A stretch of DNA of 27,842 bases from Chara braunii. Lineage: Eukaryota > Streptophyta > Charophyceae > Charales > Characeae. The notes under the pieces are model-generated. The model saw only the letters and a program-made list of their open reading frames with translations. It made no database searches and was not told where the DNA came from. Position numbers and translations under genes: made by a program. The stretch lies in NCBI GenBank assembly GCA_003427395.1, contig BFEA01000834.1, positions 248,470 through 276,311 on the forward strand, given 5' to 3'. Shown piece by piece: positions 1-8,215 of the stretch (position 1 is the stretch's first letter; each line of letters starts with the position of its first letter).

Positions 1-30
1 GGGGGGCAATCCCTCCCCCACCAATTAATC

Positions 31-193
31 ACTCAATCAATCAAAAAAAAAAACAAAAAAAAAACAGCGGGTTCTTTCTACCCGTGTGACACTGTGTGTG
101 TGTGTGTGTGCGGGGGGGGGGCCAACCCTCCGCCACAAACCAATCAATCAATCAATCAATCATTCATTCAATCATTCATTCATTCATTCATTC

Positions 194-224
<31 letters not shown>

Positions 225-520
225 TAATCAATCAATCAATTCAAAAAAATCAATCAATCAGACACACAAAATCAATCAACCAATCAAGAATTTTTTTTTT
301 TTTAATTATTTTTCACCCACCCAACCTCTCCAGGCCCTTCCACATAGAGGCACTCCCAATTGAAAACTAGGGTAATTAACATACATCGAACCCCCCCCCT
401 TAAATGTTCTTCGAACTTCTGTACTCGTTTGTGACTGTTAGTCCCAAAGCCTAAGGAAAAGGGGAAAAAAAAAAAACAGCAGCAACAACAGTATATTATA
501 CTGAAAAATCGAATAAATGG
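31..520. repeat. Simple-sequence tracts (TG)n, (CAAT)n/(CATT)n, poly-A/C/T
   Basis: A (TG)9 tract lies at 93-110, followed by a G run. CAAT and CATT tetranucleotides alternate from 141 to about 300. Shorter A, T and C homopolymers fill the rest. The open frames that cross this stretch are low-complexity Asn/Gln/Ser/Ile strings produced by the tetranucleotide and are not genes. I see no RNA gene or regulatory site here. Confidence 0.95.
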
Positions 521-1774
521 TCAGTATTTATGTGTCACTGTGGTTGATTTGACGCAATCTTGCAAGGCTATGTAGCCGATGCACCACAAGACAGGCAGTC
601 CCAACTGAAAAGCTAGGGTGATCAACAGAGCCCCAACTCCCCCCATCAAGGTGGTAACGAACATAAACCCAGCCCAAGCCGGCAAAGTGACGAGCAGCCA
701 CCAAGCGCAATGCCGATCCTCATGCGTGAGCAGAAGGAGACTGCCAAGGAATAGAGGACTGGCCATGATGATGCCAAAGGCCGACCAGGCAAGGTTGGGA
801 TCGTGATAATCGAAACCTTTCTCGTAGCAAGACCACGTGGAGCAGTACTCGAGGCCCTCTTCCGTCTTCCCAACGAAGTTGCACTCGCACCTGGACACCT
901 CGAACTCCTCCGTCCCTTCTATGCTCCCCTCCCAATTGCTGCAATAGGTCTCTTGAAATCCCGTGCAGACATAGTCTTCTTCCTCGGTGCTGGTGATGTC
1001 TCGCTCTGTGCAATGCCATTCTACACAGTAGTTTGTCTTCGCCTTTCGAAAGTCCGAAGAGCCGCCGAACTCGGCCATCGCCTTTTGAGAGTCCGAAGAG
1101 CCGCCGGCGGAGTCGGAGGCGGAGGCGAGCTGCTGCACGGTCTTCTTGCAAGTGCACGACGTCCATTCCTTCTGTATATCGCGATACGTTGTGACCAAGT
1201 AACCATCGCTGTTCGTATAACAGCAGGAGGTTGTGACCGGCGTGCCATCGGCGAGAATCACTGGGGAGCCGCAGTCGAGCTTATCGTGAAAACCACAGAG
1301 GTCCGCCTCATCCTGCAGACAGGCCCAGGACTTGCAATGCTCATGGCCCATCTCCTTGCACTGGCAGGATCCCACCTCGATCTCCCCTGGAGATTGCTCC
1401 TTGGTCGTCCAGTGCACGCACACCGTTCCGTTAGTCTTCACGCACTCGTAGGTCTCTGTCTCGTCGTCCCAGTGGAAACGCGTGATAGGCGGGCCGCCGT
1501 TATAACTAGGGAAGCCGTGACAGAGGTGGCCGGAGCGAAAGAGCGCATCCCGACGGGAACAGCGAAAGAAAGTTCGGCAGAGACTTCTGTCCCGACAAGA
1601 AAAGCCGTTGCCAGAGACGAGACCGGGCTGCGCGAGAAAGAAGCAGCAAGAGAGGAGAATCGCGCAGCGGCAGAGAATCGAGCTCGCGACCTCTCCGTGG
1701 CTTGCAGCACCATGGCTTTGCTCCGCACAATAAAGCCTCCTCCTCCTCCTCCTCTCAGTTTGTGTGCTAATCAT
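521..1774 (-). CDS. Secreted Cys/Trp-repeat protein with C-terminal membrane segments, unknown function
   Basis: This is a 417-codon open frame and the most gene-like one in the window. Residues 1-30 are Arg-rich. A hydrophobic stretch at about 31-52 ending VSG-NGF looks like a signal peptide. The ectodomain (about 56-325) is Cys-rich and repeats a module: a Cys-x-Cys pair followed by Cys-x2-Trp-x-Cys, seen at CKSWAC (147-152), CVEWHC (250-255) and CSTWSC (311-316). Partial modules sit at CVHW (119-122) and CSNW (278-281). One N-glycosylation sequon (NGT) is near residue 115. A linker repeats GGSSD twice (about 225-242). Hydrophobic segments at about 329-350, 356-376 and 379-404 should be transmembrane, followed by a short tail. 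I do not recognise the family. A cell-surface role is inferred from topology only. The start is the first ATG, and the long n-region leaves a spliced upstream exon possible. Confidence 0.72.
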   Translation of the reverse strand: MISTQTERRRRRRLYCAEQSHGAASHGEVASSILCRCAILLSCCFFLAQPGLVSGNGFSCRDRSLCRTFFRCSRRDALFRSGHLCHGFPSYNGGPPITRFHWDDETETYECVKTNGTVCVHWTTKEQSPGEIEVGSCQCKEMGHEHCKSWACLQDEADLCGFHDKLDCGSPVILADGTPVTTSCCYTNSDGYLVTTYRDIQKEWTSCTCKKTVQQLASASDSAGGSSDSQKAMAEFGGSSDFRKAKTNYCVEWHCTERDITSTEEEDYVCTGFQETYCSNWEGSIEGTEEFEVSRCECNFVGKTEEGLEYCSTWSCYEKGFDYHDPNLAWSAFGIIMASPLFLGSLLLLTHEDRHCAWWLLVTLPAWAGFMFVTTLMGGVGALLITLAFQLGLPVLWCIGYIALQDCVKSTTVTHKY

Positions 1775-1879
1775 GATTGACAGCAGTTCCTCTCAGGGGC
1801 GATTCTCTCCCCACAGCAGACGACCACGCTGACTGAAGTAAACTAGGGTAAGCGTTAATTTCTCCGACCAGAAGTAGAA

Positions 1880-2390
1880 CTAGTAGTGGACTATCTTAAG
1901 TAGGTGTTAGTGCTCCAAGCAGTAGAGGAGCAAAAATGCGAACGTCAATAGAAGAGAAAGAACGTCAACGAGAAGTAGAAGTGGGAAAGAATGACGACGA
2001 CGGAAGAGGAGAAGAGGGGAAGAGGGGAAGAGGGGGAGAGGGGGAGTAGAGGGGGGGCGGGGAAGGGGAAAAGAAGAGAGAACGAGCTCCGGTTTCGATG
2101 AGGTAGACTTAACAAGGTATGGTGCTCCAACCAGTGGAGGGGTAGGAGGGATAGAGAGGAGGGGAGAAGGGGGGAGGGAGGTGGAGAGGAGAGGTGAGAA
2201 CGAACATCGATTGCTACGGAGTAGACTAAAAAAGCTATGGCGCTACGACCAATAAAAGAGAGAGAATGAAGAAGAAAAGGGGGAAGAGGAGGCCGGCGGG
2301 GAGGAGGGGGGGGGGGGGGGGGTAAGAGGAGACTAGAGAACGACCATCGATGGCTATGGTGGCGGAGATCGAACCTTTTCACTTTGTCAG
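1880..2390. repeat. Degenerate purine-rich tandem repeats
   Basis: The plus strand is G/A-rich. Loosely repeated blocks carry a GTGCTCCAA(G/C)CAGT-like phrase (near 1911, 2130 and, diverged, 2240). A second phrase, CGA(A/C)CATCGAT(T/G)GCTA, occurs near 2202 and 2341. Spacing is about 110-220 bp. G runs follow at 2053-2060 and 2308-2322. A Pro/Leu-rich minus-strand frame over this stretch is a by-product of composition. The next 450 bases (2400-2850) show nothing I can name. Confidence 0.7.
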
Positions 2391-2850
2391 GAACTGGTGG
2401 CGGCGTTAGCGAATACATTCTTACCAGTTGTAATAATGGGATGAATCATTCCATTTTCTGCCTGAAGGTACACTTGTCCCCTGTGCCCTGCTCCCAGGCG
2501 CTAGGACACGCATACATCGAGAACGCAAGCCCGGCCAAGGCCCCATTGGATTCATTCATTGCGAATATACTTCTCCGACAAAGACCGAATATCCTTCGAG
2601 ACATTCAATCTCGTTATTTTTTTTCGTTTCTTGTATTGTGCAGCGAGACCAAATAATCTATTGAAGGTCTGAATCTGGACTGGTCTTCTATTACTATGCA
2701 GAAATTGAAATCACTAGTCGTTTTCTGAATCTCTCCTCAAGCACGTCCGTATCTAATCCTCTGTGCTCGTGGGACCTCGCCCCCAACAAGTCTGCCGCGA
2801 GGAAGAAGGTAGGAAAGAGCATCTCATAAAAGATAAGGAGAAAGCTACGC

Positions 2851-2899
2851 TTTTTTCTTTCTTTCTTTCTTTCTTTTTTTTTTTTTTTTTTTTTTTTTT
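2851..2899. repeat. (CTTT)n and poly-T tract
   Basis: Several CTTT units are followed by a run of more than 20 T. On the minus strand this is an A tract about 57 bp downstream of the U6 3' end. It could be a simple repeat or the tail of an old retroposed sequence. Confidence 0.85.
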
Positions 2900-2956
2900 C
2901 TAGAGACAATCATGTAGACGAACAGTCCGACCAGATGATATATTGATCAATTGATG

Positions 2957-3007
2957 AAAAATTTGGACCATTTCTCGATTTATGCGTGTCATCCTTGCGC
3001 AGGGGCC

Positions 3008-3039
<32 letters not shown>

Positions 3040-3057
3040 ACGGATGTCCCGAAGGAC
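2957..3057 (-). ncRNA. U6: U6 spliceosomal snRNA
   Basis: The reverse complement reads as a complete U6 RNA of about 101 nt. It has the 5' stem-loop GTCCTTCGGGAC, the ACAGAGA box within GATACAGAGAAGATTAGC, the AGC catalytic triad, the conserved GGCCCCTGCGCAAGGATGAC internal stem-loop, and a 3' end GGTCCAAATTTTT that also serves as the RNA polymerase III stop. The 5' loop and the AAATCGAGAAATGGTCC 3' part match the plant form rather than the animal form. No mutation is visible in the catalytic core. A TATA box at the expected distance argues for a real gene. The plant upstream sequence element is not visible because a repeat element begins 54 bp upstream. Confidence 0.95.
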
Positions 3058-3085
3058 TTTTTTCTTTTTTCCGGAAAGTCACAAT

Positions 3086-3092
3086 ATTTATA
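3086..3092 (-). promoter_or_regulatory. TATA box of the U6 gene
   Basis: TATAAAT on the minus strand lies 29-35 bp upstream of the inferred U6 transcription start at 3057. This is the position that specifies RNA polymerase III use in plant U snRNA promoters. The companion upstream element (RTCCCACATCG-like, expected 30-40 bp further up) is not found; that position is occupied by the inverted-repeat element starting at 3111. Confidence 0.7.
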
Positions 3093-3552
3093 TTGCAGAA
3101 TCATAGGAAAGAGGCCGGGGACCTCACAATTCGACCCGGGAACAATAGTTTACTATTCAGAAGGGTTAGGTAGATTAGGGTCTTGGAGGGTTTCTTCTTT
3201 TGGGCTTTCAGTTTGGCCTTTGGCCACTGTGGGTTATTGGGGCAAGGTCCCCACTTTGTTATGGTGTGTTGTTGGGGTCCGTTTCCCCACTTGGTATCTC
3301 TGGGCACGTCCCAGTTGAGACTGTGTCGTTCCGGGTTGTTTGTGAGGAATTCCCGGCCTCAAGTTGATTTTTATAATTGGAATTTCTCGCCTTTTCCCAA
3401 ACAAAAAAAAAAATTTCGACCCGGGAGGTGTGGGGCCATTACCCACAATCGGCTCAAACACGAATAATTTCTGGAAACGGGGGCCAGTGTCCCTTTCCTA
3501 CTCAGCTACTTTCCAAAAAGAAAGTCNTTGAACCCCAACCCCNAANAGGGAA

Positions 3553-3717
3553 ATTGTGATCNACACTATCTGGGCTGCCAGGAATGCCAAGGTGTTAAAG
3601 GGTGAAGAACATACATTACACCAGCAGCAACATCAGATTAGGAACAAGCTTCGCCAGGTCATCAAAGCTGATTGGAACAGAAAGAACTTTGTCTGGTTCC
3701 TGAAAACTTGGGCTTAA
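3553..3717 (+). pseudogene. LINE ORF2 C-terminal fragment
   Basis: 55 codons end at a TAA. They read as the extreme C-terminus of a plant-type non-LTR retrotransposon ORF2 (the region after the zinc-binding RT domain), with TIWAARNAKVLKGEE, then a Gln/Arg-rich helix, and FVWFLKTWA before the stop. The frame cannot be followed upstream because of Ns and low-quality sequence. The 3' sequence after it may be the element's UTR, interrupted by the MITE. Confidence 0.55.
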
Positions 3718-3729
3718 GGTAAAAAGCTA

Positions 3730-3845
3730 CAGTCTTCCCCCGAATACAACGTACCGTCATTATAGCTGAATTTGGGCTGAATTTGGTGTATCTTTCGGTC
3801 TAAATTCAGCTATAATGACCGTACGTTGTATTGGGGGGAAGACTG
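3730..3845. mobile_element. Tc1/mariner-type MITE, 116 bp, TA target duplication
   Basis: Nearly the whole element is a hairpin. The left arm starting CAGTCTTCCCCC (3730) and the right arm ending GGGGGGAAGACTG (3845) pair over about 43 bp with two mismatches, leaving a loop of about 28 bases. It is flanked on both sides by TA (3728-3729 and 3846-3847), the target site of Tc1/mariner elements. It has no coding capacity and would depend on a transposase encoded elsewhere. Confidence 0.85.
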
Positions 3846-4218
3846 TAGCTTCGATGAACCAGGAAGGGAGACTTTCCATCTGCTCCTGGCTATCGGATAC
3901 TCATGACTAGGGTGAGCAAGGTGTAGACAAAGTACAAAATACGGAGCTTTGCTGTTATCCTGGTCTATCACGTAGGAGCCGTTGTAGGCTCGACACCTCT
4001 ATGGCCCGTGTTAGGCCAGAATCAGAGATAGGCCAGAATCAGAGATAGCCTGTTAGGAGAATAAGGGCCCGTTTGCCCACAGTAAGACTGTTACTTTTTT
4101 CATGAGCTTCATGGTACATTTGGAGAGTTGGTTTTTCGCCTATTGAGAGGCAGGGATGCTGAACCCGGTTTTCAGCGAAGGGTTACTCGGGGTTGAATTG
4201 TGAGGTCCCCGGCCTCCC

Positions 4219-4233
4219 ACGGATATTACTTTT
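4219..4233. repeat. Target site duplication, SINE 3' side
   Basis: ACGGATATTACTTTT here is repeated exactly at 4706-4720. The two copies bracket the SINE and are its 15-bp target duplication; the T tail of the element merges with the last Ts of this copy. Confidence 0.9.
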
Positions 4234-4705
4234 TTTTTTTTTTTTTTTTTTTTAAGGCTAATTCTTTAAGCCCAACCAATTCAATTACCTGTCAAATCTG
4301 GACAGGATGGCCTTTCAGGCCTTTTTATTGTCATTATAGTATTACGGGGAACCCCGTAGCAGCCACATCCGTGCTCAAGCCTCCAACGAGGGAACATGCG
4401 GGAGCTGCACCCACCAGCAGGTGCGATACCTGCCACAGCAGGTGGGCGATACTGGCCAGGGGTCAGCCGGTAGCATCAGGACCCAGCTTCTTCGATGGGC
4501 CAGTCACTCTGCCTTCCCTCCGGTCCCCTCCCCCTATAAACATCAGCAGTCTCTGCTCAATGCCACTTGGGGGGACCAACGGCATATCTCTAGGTGGCGG
4601 GCGCCAAGCTTGCCCAGGAAGGTACATAAGGCCAATGGGGATTGAACCCAAGACCTCCTGAATGCCACTTGCGCGCCTTACCAACTGAGCTAGGCCGCTG
4701 GATAG
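4234..4705 (-). mobile_element. tRNA-derived SINE, about 470 bp
   Basis: Read on the minus strand, it starts with a tRNA-related head carrying an A box (TAGCTCAGTTGG, 4692-4681) and a B box (GGTTCAATCC, 4648-4639), spaced as in a tRNA. These form an internal RNA polymerase III promoter. A unique body of about 380 bp follows, then a short hairpin GGCCTGAAAGGCC, and an A tail (T run 4230-4253). Flanking 15-bp direct repeats confirm insertion by target-primed reverse transcription. The phrase AAGTGGCATT occurs both in the head and about 100 bp into the body. The tRNA fold itself is too degenerate to be a working tRNA. Confidence 0.9.
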
Positions 4706-4720
4706 ACGGATATTACTTTT
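4706..4720. repeat. Target site duplication, SINE 5' side
   Basis: This is the exact second copy of the 15-bp sequence at 4219-4233. Removing the SINE and one copy restores a continuous pre-insertion sequence. Confidence 0.9.
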
Positions 4721-4729
4721 GAACAGTGC

Positions 4730-4824
4730 TGGTCCACCGGATGGACCGGGGGGGCCTCCTTGGACCGGGAGCCGCCCGGTCGGACCGGCCGGTCCACTGG
4801 ACCGGCAGGCCCCTGGTTCGAACC
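4730..4824. repeat. GGACCGG/CCGGTCC-rich block with a B-box-like palindrome
   Basis: At least five GGACCGG or CCGGTCC units occur in both orientations, so this short GC-rich block can fold in many ways. It ends with GGTTCGAACC (4815-4824), identical to a tRNA B box but also a self-palindrome. No A box is found at the right distance on either strand, so I do not call a tRNA or SINE. Confidence 0.5.
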
Positions 4825-4856
4825 AGCGCATTGTGCTGGGAGGGGGGTACCGGGGA

Positions 4857-5406
4857 TTTTTAGGTGACCAGCAGGGGCTGGTGTTTCTCAGCTCGAGTCG
4901 TCTGTGGAATGGATGGGTAAGGGACGGGGTTGCAAGGGTTGGGCATGTGTGGGACCAAACCAGCAATGCCTGAGTCTTAGAGGAACACCTTAGAGCAAAG
5001 CGTCGCCACTGCCAAAGAATAGGGGAGAGGCTGGACCAAATTCTCTTCGCCCTCCCTCTCGCATGGGTGCGGACAATGGACGAAGGTGATTGGGTGGTGT
5101 TAAGAGGGGACGCAACTCGGGTGGGGGAAGAAATCACAAATTCACAATCAGACCGGAGGAGGTGCTGGTAAACGTTTTTTATCGGACACAGCTAAACCGG
5201 CTGATCAGGGAATGTCGGATGAAGTGTACTGGATTGATGTTAAAATTGCCCACAGGGTGAGACGCCTGGGTTGCATTTAAGCCGGAGGTGCCCATCCAGG
5301 ACCTCCCCATAGATGTAGCTGAGTGGAGATGGAAGATCCCAATAAGGAATGACGAACCAAAATATTGTTTTCTCCATACATCCGGCATCAAAGAGACCCA
5401 GGGTTG
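4857..5406 (+). pseudogene. Degraded LINE ORF2 fragment (downstream of the RT domain)
   Basis: The frame reads LWNGWVRDGVARVGHVWD near 4902-4955. It then crosses a TGA (4971) and continues in the same frame for about 60 codons (EEHLRAKRRHCQRI, DWVVLRGDATRVGEEI). After a frameshift near 5145 a neighbouring frame continues with EEVLVNVFYRTQLNRLI, another TGA, then PIDVAEWRWKIPIRN and CFLHTSGI up to a stop at 5406. This layout fits the region between the RT and the C-terminus of plant/charophyte-like non-LTR elements. It lies after, not before, the C-terminal piece at 3553, so the two come from different copies or a rearrangement. Confidence 0.55.
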
Positions 5407-5516
5407 TTGAGCCTCGGCCTTAGGGCCCCAGTGGGGATGCCCGGGTCTAGGGGTGTGCACCCCTAGCCCCAGCTGCGGACACCGCAAAAAAAATAATAAA
5501 CAAAAAAAAATTGTGG

Positions 5517-5543
5517 GGGGTGCGCAGCGAGAGCGCGCACCCC
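5517..5543. other. GC hairpin in a GC-rich spacer
   Basis: GGGGTGCGC and GCGCACCCC form a perfect 9-bp stem around a 9-base loop. Just upstream CTAGGGGTG/CACCCCTAG (about 5446-5466) forms another stem with a 2-base loop. The flanking 5400-5744 stretch is GC-rich with G runs at 5648-5655 and holds no gene I can support. Confidence 0.6.
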
Positions 5544-5744
5544 GTGAGCTAAACCCCAAAGATGGGATTTGGTTCCCCACCCCGGAGCCCCCCCGGGCCC
5601 ACACCCACCACTGGTGGGACCGCGGTAGCCATGGGTGCGGGGCCGGGGGGGGGGGCAACAGTCGGCGGGGCCGGGGATAAGTGGTGGCAGGGGCGGGGAT
5701 GAGTGCTGGCGAGGGCAGGGTGCGGGGCTATCGGGGTTTTGGAA

Positions 5745-6240
5745 GAACGAGAAGCCTTTTCCCTGAGCTTAGTCTAGGACCTCAATTATTTAGATTGTCA
5801 ACAAACAAATCTTTAGTAGTCGTCTTCCATCACTCTGCCTTCTCTAGTCCCGCCGTGGAGCCATCACAATAATCACCTGATAACTCATAAAGCTGTTGGG
5901 AACAATTTCTAACCATCGAAAAAGCAACATCTTTTGTAAGGTACTCCAATCCTACAATGAAATCCGTTCTTAAGGTAGGCTTGTCCACGTTCTGATAATT
6001 ATTGAACTACCTGTCTCTAGCTATCCCCTGCATCAAAGCCTTGATCATCATCTGGGTTTCTCCTTGCAGATATCCCTAAGACACGAAGTTGCTAATCCAT
6101 TCCTTAGGCGTATGCATATCAGGACCGAAAGGGAAACAAGTAGGAGCGAGGTATCTACTCGTCGCAACTGGTTGCGTCATATTGGGTTGATTCTTGTCTC
6201 CCGTGCAGGATTGGTGACGCACTCATGAGACCCGACTGAG
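5745..6240 (-). pseudogene. Ty3/gypsy gag-like remnant
   Basis: On the minus strand one frame stays protein-like for more than 140 codons but is broken by several stops (TAG and TGA). It reads MTQPVATSRYLAPTCF, then PKEWISNFV, QGETQMMIKALMQGIARD and NCSQQLYELSGDYCDG. The position just after an LTR-leader-like sequence (6389 and up on the same strand), the same arrangement as in the plus-strand gypsy element at 21.5 kb, supports a gag identity. I see no zinc knuckle. The element is oriented opposite to the pol that starts at 6708. Confidence 0.4.
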
Positions 6241-6388
6241 CAGCTACTAGTTCAGGCGAACTTTGTGTAGTCTATTAATAGTTTTGTTCTCTCACCACTT
6301 CGTCTAAACATAAGGGAGTTGACACGCCTACACTACTTTCCTTTAAGAAGTGGACTAAATGCAGAAGGGGCCCAGAAAGCATGAAACG

Positions 6389-6705
6389 GGGTGTGTCAAG
6401 GATTTTAGGAAAAGTAAGTTCCAAGTTCTAGGTCGAAACTAGAATCTCTTGTGCGGTTCTGGCTATGGTTTAAGGGATGGCAAAAGGGCAGGCGAGGTGC
6501 ACTTTATGGTGTCCTTTCCCTGGTAGAAACTGAGAATGGATGACGGTTCCCGACTGTAGACGAGGATTGGACGACGTGTCTCCGTACAGTTTGATGTGAG
6601 GATAGAAGGGGCGCAGTTCAGCTTCTTTCTCCGCCACTTCTATTTCTTGACGTAGTGTGTAGTTGAATCCACTTTCTCTCAGCCATTCAGAGCTCTGAAA
6701 GGCAT
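6389..6705 (-). mobile_element. LTR/leader remnant of a minus-strand gypsy element
   Basis: The minus strand carries TAAAATCCTTGACACACCCC at 6408-6389, followed by a GTTTC-GC-CTT-GGCCCC leader. An almost identical junction occurs on the plus strand at 21523-21545 in front of another gag. Upstream on the minus strand a frame (6705-6470) reads smoothly, for example FYPHIKLYGDTSS, and may be part of the repeat or a read-through of pol. The boundary with the plus-strand pol is near 6705, where its frame meets a TAA. Confidence 0.4.
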
Positions 6706-6707
6706 AA

Positions 6708-7549
6708 CGAAAGGGGGAGGCCGTTAAAACACCCCCAGAGATAGATCGCGTCGTTACTAAGTTCCCTGATCTGTTCGAGGAGCCCTCAGGAGTTGTTGAT
6801 AGGGAAGTCGTCCACGCTATAGAAATCATTCCAGGGAGTAAGACCCCAAAGGGAAGAATCTATAGGATGGCCCCCGCCGAGTTAGATGAACTTCGGAAGC
6901 AACTTAAGGAGCTGATAGAAAAGGGATGGATTTGGCCTAGTACTTCCCCTTACGGATCACCCGTGCTATTCGTACTGAAGAAGGGAAGTACTTTGAGGAT
7001 GTGCATTGATTATAGGGGCCTTAGTGCCATCACAGTGAAGAACGCAGAGCCTCTACCTCGCATAGACAGCCTATTGGATAGGGTGCAGGGATGCAAGTAC
7101 TATACAAAGATAGACTTGAAATCCGAATATCACCAGATCGCAATAAGACTTGAGGACCAACACAAGACAACTTTTCAGACTCGTTATGGTCTGTATGAGT
7201 TTGTAGTGATGCCTTTTGGTCTTTGTAATGCGCCGGGTACGTTCCAGCACGCTATGAATCGGATCTTCCATGACCATTTAGATAAGTTCGTCGTGGTCTA
7301 TTTAGACGATATTTTAATATTTAGTAAGTCTGTCGAGGAGCACACACAGCATGTTGAGACAGTTCTCTCACTCCTGCGACAGCATAAGTATTAGGTCATC
7401 TTAGAGAAGTGCGAGTTTGGCCGCACTAAGGTACTATACTTGGGTCGTGAAGTATCCGCGGAGGGAATTAGGCCGGAAGATGCGAAGGTGGCTAGTATTC
7501 GAGACTGTCCACGACCTCAGACAGTCACTGAGGTCGGTCATTCTTAGGA
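6708..7549 (+). pseudogene. Ty3/gypsy reverse transcriptase
   Basis: Coding similarity begins well before the first ATG, at 6708 (KTPPEIDRVVTKFPDLFEEP), and runs into the RT palm. The landmark motifs are intact: IDYRGL, TKIDLKSEYHQI, MPFGLCNAPGTFQ and the active site YLDD at 7299-7310. A TAG at 7392 interrupts the frame, after which the same frame continues (LEKCEFGRTKVLYLGREV) to about 7535, where a one-base loss throws the TEV-RSF junction out of frame. gag and protease are missing upstream; the element is cut at about 6705 against the minus-strand remnant. Two lesions in an otherwise clean sequence suggest a fairly young dead copy. Confidence 0.9.
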
Positions 7550-8215
7550 ATGTGCGGCTACTATAGAAACTTCGTTAAGAACTATTCTACAGTCGCCTCT
7601 CCTTTGACTGATCTAACTCGACTTGACACACCGTGGGACTGGAGTGATGAGTGCGAGGGTGCTTTCAAGAGATTGAAGCATGCACTCATGAATCATGAAG
7701 TCCTCATGGTTCCCGATCCGCAGAAGTCATTCATAGAGACCACTCACGCAAGCCAATACGGCATTGGCGCGGTGCTGGCTCAGCAGGATGGAAACAAGTT
7801 AAGACCGATTGAGTACATGAGTAAGAAGATGCCATCGAAGAAGTTGGCTAAGTCCACCTACGAAAGGGAACTCTATGTTCTTTACACGACACTTGTCCAT
7901 TGGAGACACTTCCTTTTAGGAAGATTCTTCTATCTGAGGACTGATCATCAGACCCTCAAATGGATCAAGACTGAACCGGCTCTTTCTGATGCACTCAAGC
8001 GATGGATTAAGGTCATAGACCAATATGACTTCAAGCTTGAGTACCTGAAGGGAGAGTACAACAAGGTTGCAGACGCGCTATCCCGTAGAGCAGACTACCT
8101 AGGTGCGCTAGTTTCTGAATTTGGCGTATCTAATGAAGTAACTCAATCATTGGTGGGAGCCTATCACGAAGACCCTGTCACGATGAATATCATCCGCAGG
8201 CAAAAGACAAGGCCA
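7550..8215 (+). pseudogene. Ty3/gypsy connection and RNase H domain
   Basis: It continues the RT in a shifted frame, MCGYYRNFVKNY through the RNase H fold. Visible motifs are YERELYVLYTTLVHWRHFL, LRTDHQTLKW and NKVADALSRRADY, the last ending the domain. The first catalytic position, normally DAS, reads HAS (codon CAC at 7745-7747), so the RNase H would be inactive. After about residue 217 the frame ends with an unrelated tail because of an indel near 8200. The true continuation (ATESEFVMVDGLLYL) is in the next frame and overlaps the stop at 8231. Confidence 0.88.

Larger units (their letters stand above)
3111..4216. mobile_element. 1.1-kb segment bounded by 22-bp perfect inverted repeats
   Basis: 3111-3132 and 4195-4216 are exact inverted copies of one another (outer end GAGGCCGGGGACCTC, inner end CACAATTC), and similarity decays just inside. 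No target duplication is visible next to them. Inside are a G/C-phased stretch (3180-3480) with repeated GGGG-N-CCCC phrases, four unresolved Ns (3527, 3543, 3546, 3562), the end of a LINE reading frame, a palindromic MITE, and a 17-bp direct duplication (AGGCCAGAATCAGAGAT) near 4014. It could be a DNA transposon that captured retroelement DNA, or a LINE whose inverted 3' end was joined to its front. The first reading is only slightly preferred. Confidence 0.5.

Noticed and set aside
86-370. Two overlapping open frames of 89-94 codons
   Set aside because: They are read through the CAAT/CATT microsatellite and are Asn/Gln/Ser/Ile strings with no complexity.
803-1780. 325-codon plus-strand frame opposite the Cys-rich gene
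   Set aside because: It is a shadow of the minus-strand gene; it has Arg/Leu/Ala-rich composition and no motif, while the minus frame has ordered Cys/Trp repeats, a signal peptide and membrane segments.
1945-2418. 157-codon Pro/Leu/Ser-rich minus frame
   Set aside because: Translation of purine-rich repeats; no conserved feature.
2957-3057. U6 retropseudogene
   Set aside because: The A tract downstream made this possible, but the RNA is undamaged, ends in a T5 stop and has a TATA box at the correct distance, which retrocopies lack.
4815-4824. tRNA B box GGTTCGAACC
   Set aside because: It is also a perfect palindrome and no A box or cloverleaf can be drawn on either strand.
4463-5137. 224-codon minus-strand frame
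   Set aside because: It runs through the SINE and the GGACCGG block; phrases such as GIQEVLGSIPIG are translated tRNA B-box sequence, not protein.
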